Origin: Anaerobacillus alkaliphilus
Lineage (GTDB): Bacteria > Bacillota > Bacilli > Bacillales > Anaerobacillaceae
Assembly (NCBI RefSeq): GCF_004116265.1
Contig: NZ_QOUX01000047.1
Coordinates: 558,001 to 622,000, forward strand
Length of the DNA stretch: 64,000 nt
Direction of reading: 5' to 3'
Within the stretch, counting starts at the first letter, position 1; each line of letters starts with the position of its first letter. The notes under the pieces were generated by a model. The model saw nothing but the letters and a program-made list of their open reading frames with translations. It did not search any database and was not told the origin of the DNA. Made by a program: the position numbers and the translations under genes. Shown one piece after another: positions 59,967 to 64,000 of this stretch.

Positions 59967-60686
59967 CTATGATAAGTTTTCAACTTCTACTTTCTCAACT
60001 TCATCCAATGTCTTCAATTGATAAAACACATCAGTAGTAAACATCTCTTTTTTCGTCATAACAACAAACGTTAAAAAATATTGAGTGGCTTCTTCTTTCA
60101 CTTTAACACTACTAATCCGGTAATCAAGACCCTTAATCTGCTTAATTAATTCCGTTAGTTGAACCTCTTTGGAGGTGTACATACGAACCTTGATCTCTTT
60201 TTCCTTAAGACCTTTAGGTCCAATCTTGTCAAGTACCAAAGGTAAAATCTGTACAGCTAAGATTAAGAAAGCTAAGGTTAAAATCGCTTCTTTATAAAAT
60301 CCAGCGCCAACGGCAATTCCAATCGCTCCACACACCCATAACATCACGGCTGTTGTAATTCCTGAGATAACGTCATTCTTTCGAACAAGAATAACACCAC
60401 CACCGATAAATCCAATTCCACTTATAACTTGAGCCGCTAAACGTAATGGATCCATCGGTTTTGTGTAAGCTTCACTATAAAGCTCCGCTGAAAAGATAGA
60501 GACAATGGTTAGTAAGCAACTACCAACGGTTAAGATCATCGCGGTTTTTAAGCCAGCTGGCTTATGTTTCAGTGAACGTTCTAAACCTATAATACTTCCA
60601 ATTAGTGCAGCAAGCGCGAGTTTCAGTACATTCTCATCATAAAAAAACTCAATTACTGAAGAATAAAAAAAAGATACAAATACCAT
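59967..60686 (-). CDS. MgtC/SapB family protein
   Basis: 239 aa. Four to five helices with the MgtC pattern LALAALIGSIIGLERSLKHKPAGLKTAMILTVGSCLLTIVS and VISGIGFIGGGVILVRKNDVISGITTAVMLWVCGAIGIAVGAG, then a cytoplasmic ACT-like domain (KVRMYTSKEVQLTELIKQIKGLDYRISSVKVKEEA...). In pathogens MgtC modulates the F-ATPase and Mg limitation response; the role in a Bacillus is unknown. Start ATG 60686 behind GGGGTG. Confidence 0.85.
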   Translation of the reverse strand: MVFVSFFYSSVIEFFYDENVLKLALAALIGSIIGLERSLKHKPAGLKTAMILTVGSCLLTIVSIFSAELYSEAYTKPMDPLRLAAQVISGIGFIGGGVILVRKNDVISGITTAVMLWVCGAIGIAVGAGFYKEAILTLAFLILAVQILPLVLDKIGPKGLKEKEIKVRMYTSKEVQLTELIKQIKGLDYRISSVKVKEEATQYFLTFVVMTKKEMFTTDVFYQLKTLDEVEKVEVENLS

Positions 60687-60737
60687 ATTGAACACCCCTA
60701 AGCAGTACTAGAAAATAAAGTAAGTATGCATTTTAGT

Positions 60738-61838
60738 TTACAACAATGCATCCGCTTCGACAATATCCAAGTGTAAATGGCCAGGTTTACATAAATCAAT
60801 TTCATAAGGCACCACAACTTGATTTTGTTCATCTTGAATAATTCTTACCACTGGCCTTCCGACAGAATGGAAATTATAGCTTGATACGATGCCAGTCCTT
60901 CCATCATTAAGTTTCACCGTGAGTCCTTGAGGGTAGATAGCGATACAATCTCGGAACAACTCTACCTGCCTAACATCAAACTGTGTCCCACTTCCAGCAT
61001 AAAGCAATTCTAGCGCTTTATGTGGCAATATAGGCGGTCGATAAACTCGATGGCTAGTTACAGCGTCAAACACATCAGCAACACTTATAATCTTTGCATA
61101 CTTATGAATTTCATTCCCTTTTAAATTGCGTGGATATCCGGTACCATCAATTCTTTCATGATGTTGAAAAGCGCAATGCGCAACAGGAAGCGGTATTTCA
61201 TGAAGTTTTCTTAATACTTCAAACCCTAACGAACAATGTGTTTTCATATGTTCAAATTCACTTTGGGTTAATGAACCTGGTTTATTAAGTATCTCCGGCG
61301 AAACGTATACTTTTCCTAGATCATGCAACATCGCTCCTATGCCAATTTCTTCGATGTTTTTTAATGGTAACCCATTAGCAATCGCTAGCTGACATGAGTA
61401 AATAGTCACATTCACACTATGCATGTACAAATAATTTTCATGTATTTTTGTAGTAGCTAGTAAATTTAACGCTGTTCGATTATCAGATAAACAATGCAAT
61501 ATGTCTTTAAAAATCTTTTGAAAACTTCTAATCGTACGTTCTGACTTCATCATACCTTTAACCTTTGAGGTTGCTAAATCAGCAATCGTGTGAAGACCCT
61601 CAGTAATCAAATTGACAGCTTCTAACCGTAACTCTTCAGGTATGGCTTCAACAATTTCAATTCCCTCAGATAGTTCATCTTCTATGTAAATAGTAAAAAT
61701 GTTATATTTCTTGAGTCTGCGGATTAAGCCTTCTGACAGTTCTGTTCCAGCTGCTAGCAGGACTTTCCCTTTCTCGTTATATATCGTTTTTCCTAGTTTA
61801 ATTCCCGGCGTTATTTTGTCAACAGTAATTAAACGCAT
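60738..61838 (-). CDS. HD-GYP domain c-di-GMP phosphodiesterase
   Basis: 366 aa. A ~140-residue N-terminal part (DUF3391-like or linker), then an HD-GYP domain: MLHDLGKVYVSPEILNKPGSLTQSEFEHMKTHCSLGFEVL and FQHHERIDGTGYPRNLKGNEIHKYAKIISVADVFDAVTSHRVYR, with His-Asp metal residues and GYP intact. Hydrolyses cyclic di-GMP to GMP/pGpG. C-terminal 80 aa may be a sensor domain. Monocistronic, 260 bp from the lysine riboswitch that starts divergently. Confidence 0.88.
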   Translation of the reverse strand: MRLITVDKITPGIKLGKTIYNEKGKVLLAAGTELSEGLIRRLKKYNIFTIYIEDELSEGIEIVEAIPEELRLEAVNLITEGLHTIADLATSKVKGMMKSERTIRSFQKIFKDILHCLSDNRTALNLLATTKIHENYLYMHSVNVTIYSCQLAIANGLPLKNIEEIGIGAMLHDLGKVYVSPEILNKPGSLTQSEFEHMKTHCSLGFEVLRKLHEIPLPVAHCAFQHHERIDGTGYPRNLKGNEIHKYAKIISVADVFDAVTSHRVYRPPILPHKALELLYAGSGTQFDVRQVELFRDCIAIYPQGLTVKLNDGRTGIVSSYNFHSVGRPVVRIIQDEQNQVVVPYEIDLCKPGHLHLDIVEADALL

Positions 61839-62053
61839 TTCTTTCCCTCATTTCTTTTTGCGCTTACCTAATATTAAACTGAAACCCCAATCAATTAAAT
61901 GGTTTTTGTCACTTTCTATCGAAAAATATGAAAATTTTTGATATATTGGGTGATAAGACCTAGACAAATTACTTGCACTCTAAAAGATAAATTACTGACA
62001 AATTTATCATCTCCCACTTTTTTTGTCGTTTTTATTGCAAAAACGCTGACAAT

Positions 62054-62082
62054 TTGATATCTTTGATGAAAGTTCATATTAT
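62054..62082 (+). promoter_or_regulatory. dapA promoter
   Basis: TTGATA, 17 bp, TATTAT, ~24 bp before the riboswitch P1 helix. Confidence 0.75.
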
Positions 62083-62105
62083 TTCTTACTTTAATTTACA
62101 TTGAA

Positions 62106-62345
62106 GTGATAGAGGCGCAATGACCATTAGTACATATTCTGAGGAGAATGAGCTCTGTTGACGGATTTCGAAAGGGGAATTTGCCGAAGTAACTAGTGAC
62201 TCATAAATTAGTTACTGGGCCTGCGATTGAACAAATCCAGGACTGTCGTATAGTGGCGACGCTATATGGAGGGCTATCTTACGCTGGAGTAACCGAGACG
62301 TTACCTTTCTAGCAACAACGATTCCCTCGTTGTTGCTTTTTGTCT
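62106..62345 (+). promoter_or_regulatory. lysine riboswitch (L box) with terminator
   Basis: Aptamer 62106-62285 opens GTGATAGAGGCGCAATGACCATT and closes GGAGGGCTATCTTAC (P1). Diagnostic core parts: CGAAAGGGGAATTTGCCGAAG and TTACTGGGCCTGCGATTGAACAA, CTGTCGTATAG...GTGGCGACGC. A terminator GCAACAACGATTCCCTCGTTGTTGC plus TTTTTG ends at 62345. Lysine binding favours the terminator, cutting off dapA expression. Confidence 0.93.
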
Positions 62346-62441
62346 TTTTATCGGTGATCTTGTAATTTAGCTCTATTCAAGAACTTAACTCGTCTTTTAT
62401 AATGAAGAAGGGCGAAAAACTACTGAATAGAGGTGTGTTCC

Positions 62442-63329
62442 ATGAATTTTGGACAATTATTAACGGCAATGGTTACACCATTTGACCAAGAAGGAAAAAT
62501 TGATTTTGAAGCAACACAATCATTACTAAACCACTTAATCGCAAATGGAACTGATGGAATCGTCGTTGCCGGAACAACAGGTGAATCACCTACTCTCACA
62601 ACGAGCGAAAAAGCAGATTTGTTTAAGTTTGTTGTCGAGGTTGTTGCTGGACGTGTATCTGTTATTGCAGGTACAGGAACGAATAGTACGGCATCTTCCA
62701 TTGAATTAACTCAAATCGCAAGCCAAGCTGGTGTTGACGGAATTATGCTTGTAGCACCATATTATAATAAACCAAGTCAAGAAGGGCTTTATCAACATTT
62801 TAAAACAATTGCAGAAACAACTAAGCTACCAGTTATGCTTTATAACATCCCTGGTCGTAGCGTTGTTAATATGCAGTTAGATACGATTGTTCGTTTATCA
62901 CAAATTGAAAATATTGTTTGTATAAAGGAAGCAAGCGGAGATCTTGATGCAATGGCGAACATTATTGAAAATACGCCAGAGGATTTCTTACTTTATAGCG
63001 GGGATGACAGTTTAACACTACCAGTGTTAGCAATCGGCGGACACGGTGTAGTATCCGTTGCCTCTCATGTGATTGGAAACGAAATGCAGGACATGATGAA
63101 CGCATTTCATAATGGTGATACAAAAACTGCTGCCACTCTACACAGACAGCTATTACCAATTATGAAATCATTATTTATTGCTCCAAATCCAACGCCTGTA
63201 AAAGCTGCTCTAGGTATGATTGGTCAAAACGTAGGTTCAGTTCGCTTACCATTAGTACCACTGACGGAAGTTGAAAACATGACAGTTTCAGCCGCATTAA
63301 AAGCAAAATTATTATCTCCAGCTTTATAA
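62442..63329 (+). CDS. dapA: 4-hydroxy-tetrahydrodipicolinate synthase
   Basis: 295 aa TIM barrel. GTTGESPTLT near the N-terminus, VMLYNIPGRSVVNM with Tyr, NIVCIKEASGD with the Schiff-base Lys, and GGHGVVSVASHVIG are diagnostic. Condenses pyruvate and aspartate semialdehyde for lysine, diaminopimelate and (in spore formers) dipicolinate. ATG 62442 follows AGAGGTG. Preceded by its own lysine riboswitch, not by asd/dapG, so it is a stand-alone lysine-repressible copy. Terminator follows the stop. Confidence 0.95.
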   Translation: MNFGQLLTAMVTPFDQEGKIDFEATQSLLNHLIANGTDGIVVAGTTGESPTLTTSEKADLFKFVVEVVAGRVSVIAGTGTNSTASSIELTQIASQAGVDGIMLVAPYYNKPSQEGLYQHFKTIAETTKLPVMLYNIPGRSVVNMQLDTIVRLSQIENIVCIKEASGDLDAMANIIENTPEDFLLYSGDDSLTLPVLAIGGHGVVSVASHVIGNEMQDMMNAFHNGDTKTAATLHRQLLPIMKSLFIAPNPTPVKAALGMIGQNVGSVRLPLVPLTEVENMTVSAALKAKLLSPAL

Positions 63330-63333
63330 TGAA

Positions 63334-63366
63334 TAAACCCTCCTACTAGTGGGAGGGTTTATTTAT
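63334..63366 (+). terminator. dapA terminator
   Basis: AAACCCTCC, TACTAGT, GGGAGGGTTT, ATTTA. Confidence 0.85.
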
Positions 63367-63398
63367 GTATTGAAGGACATTTTCTAATGATGTTTTAC

Positions 63399-63535
63399 CG
63401 TAGGCGTTCCGTTATTTTGCTGTTATGGGCTCTTTTTGACCTGAAAAATGGCCAATTAACGGAACTGGTGGCCGCGAAACTCAAAAAAGGGCATTTTTCC
63501 ACTAAATAGCGGAACGTATGACCGCTAATTTTTCA
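63399..63535. repeat. imperfect palindromic element with GTTCCGTTA / TAGCGGAAC motifs
   Basis: Contains GTTCCGTTATTT at 63405, TTAACGGAAC (63455) and AAATAGCGGAAC (63504), plus GACCGCTAATTTT, arranged so that outer parts can pair over ~100 nt. Non-coding. The recurring CGGAAC core suggests a structured or mobile intergenic repeat; its copies elsewhere are not in this window. Confidence 0.45.
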
Positions 63536-63576
63536 ACCGCTGCATTGCAGTCAAAAAACAGCTTCCTTCAAATCAT

Positions 63577-63918
63577 CTACTCACCTACAGGACTAAACTC
63601 ATGCACCCACACTTTCATATTTGGTACCCATGGCATTCCCTTGTGTATGGATAAAATCGCATTTTTATATTCTTCTAATGTTGGATAGCCCTCATCCTGA
63701 GCCATTTCATCAGTTAAGTCCCCAAGAGTTTGGCGATAGACCTTATCTACTTTAAACGAGTGGTTATGTAAGACCATGATCTCCCCTGGATCTGCGTAAC
63801 GGCCATTCCTTCTCACTGCCCTTTTTTGACCACTTATAATCTTTTCGATATCGGCTGCACCTGTAACCAATCGGTCGATTTCACATGTTTTTGGCGGTAA
63901 TTTCTCTTGTTCAGTCAT
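63577..63918 (-). CDS. ASCH-domain protein
   Basis: 113 aa. The order AADIEKIISGQKRAVRRNGRYADPGEIMVLHNHSFKVDKVYRQTLGDLTDEMAQDEGYPTLEEYKNAI...VWVHEFSP fits the ASCH family (PUA-like fold): lower-case consensus is k.I.sGqK...R.g....pGd...l.....f.v..v....l.dlt...a..eGy.sleE....... It may bind RNA or nucleotides; role unknown. RBS GAGGGAGTACT. Confidence 0.75.
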   Translation of the reverse strand: MTEQEKLPPKTCEIDRLVTGAADIEKIISGQKRAVRRNGRYADPGEIMVLHNHSFKVDKVYRQTLGDLTDEMAQDEGYPTLEEYKNAILSIHKGMPWVPNMKVWVHEFSPVGE

Positions 63919-63949
63919 AGTACTCCCTCACTTTCATTCAGTTTTAACC

Positions 63950-63958
63950 ATTATAGCA
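63950..63958 (-). promoter_or_regulatory. promoter -10 of the ASCH gene
   Basis: Minus strand TGCTATAAT, an extended -10 box 30 bp upstream of the ATG; the -35 region is poor. Confidence 0.4.
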
Positions 63959-63967
63959 TTAACAATG

Positions 63968-64000
63968 AAAAAAGATAATTACGCTACCGTAATTATCTTT
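63968..64000 (-). terminator. terminator of a gene beyond the window end
   Basis: Minus strand AAAGATAATTAC, GGTAGC, GTAATTATCT, TTTTTC; terminates transcription entering from the right. Confidence 0.75.

Overview
The window is chromosomal DNA of a low-GC, endospore-former-like member of the Bacillaceae. The evidence is strong AGGAGG-type ribosome binding sites, a T-box leader, a lysine (L-box) riboswitch, many U-tailed hairpin terminators, and genes typical of Bacilli (guaC, pepF, a CBO0543-like membrane protein, LysM proteins, Hol-Tox toxin). No tRNA, rRNA, CRISPR array or prophage block was seen. Most genes are short accessory operons on the minus strand.

Layout. 0-7 kb: trmO/methyltransferase/MFS operon divergent from a LysR gene, a universal stress protein, a complete IS150-group IS3 element and a LysM protein. 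7-19 kb: small proteins, a thiolase-like protein, pirin, a GntR regulator with a fatty-acid-hydroxylase-like enzyme, luciferase-like oxidoreductase, guaC, a type I toxin-antitoxin locus, an AlkD glycosylase, and a TetR gene divergent from an ABC transporter. 19-31 kb: membrane and stress genes (M48 protease with ankyrin repeats, RDD, GNAT, MFS), then a decayed stretch (truncated Rrf2, IS21-like end, broken Nudix and MFS genes), then a polytopic membrane protein and orphan small genes. 31-45 kb: glycerophosphodiesterase, hydroxyacid dehydrogenase, truA, a DUF2161-like nuclease-fold protein, MarR, a T-box-controlled argS operon, a glutathionyl-hydroquinone reductase, ThuA, SDR and iron alcohol dehydrogenase. 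45-47 kb: a heptad-repeat coiled-coil gene followed by a 1.15 kb array of 52-bp tandem repeats. 47-64 kb: oxidoreductase, pepF, amine oxidase, a second-type hisS behind a His-rich leader peptide, a LysM stalk protein, an ECF sigma/clpP pair, phosphoesterase, MgtC, HD-GYP, riboswitch-controlled dapA and an ASCH protein.

The main unusual points are: (1) an 18-codon leader peptide with three consecutive His codons ahead of a terminator upstream of hisS, which looks like ribosome-mediated attenuation; (2) about 22 tandem copies of a 52-bp unit with near-perfect periodicity; (3) a MITE family of about 192 bp with 8-bp target duplications, all three copies lying directly beside terminator hairpins, while the IS150-type element sits in the loop of another terminator; (4) an ECF sigma factor in an operon with a clpP paralogue; (5) a type I toxin mRNA whose 5' and 3' ends can pair.

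Functional assignments come from motifs recognised by eye. Start codons were moved from the longest frame wherever a better-placed Shine-Dalgarno sequence was visible.
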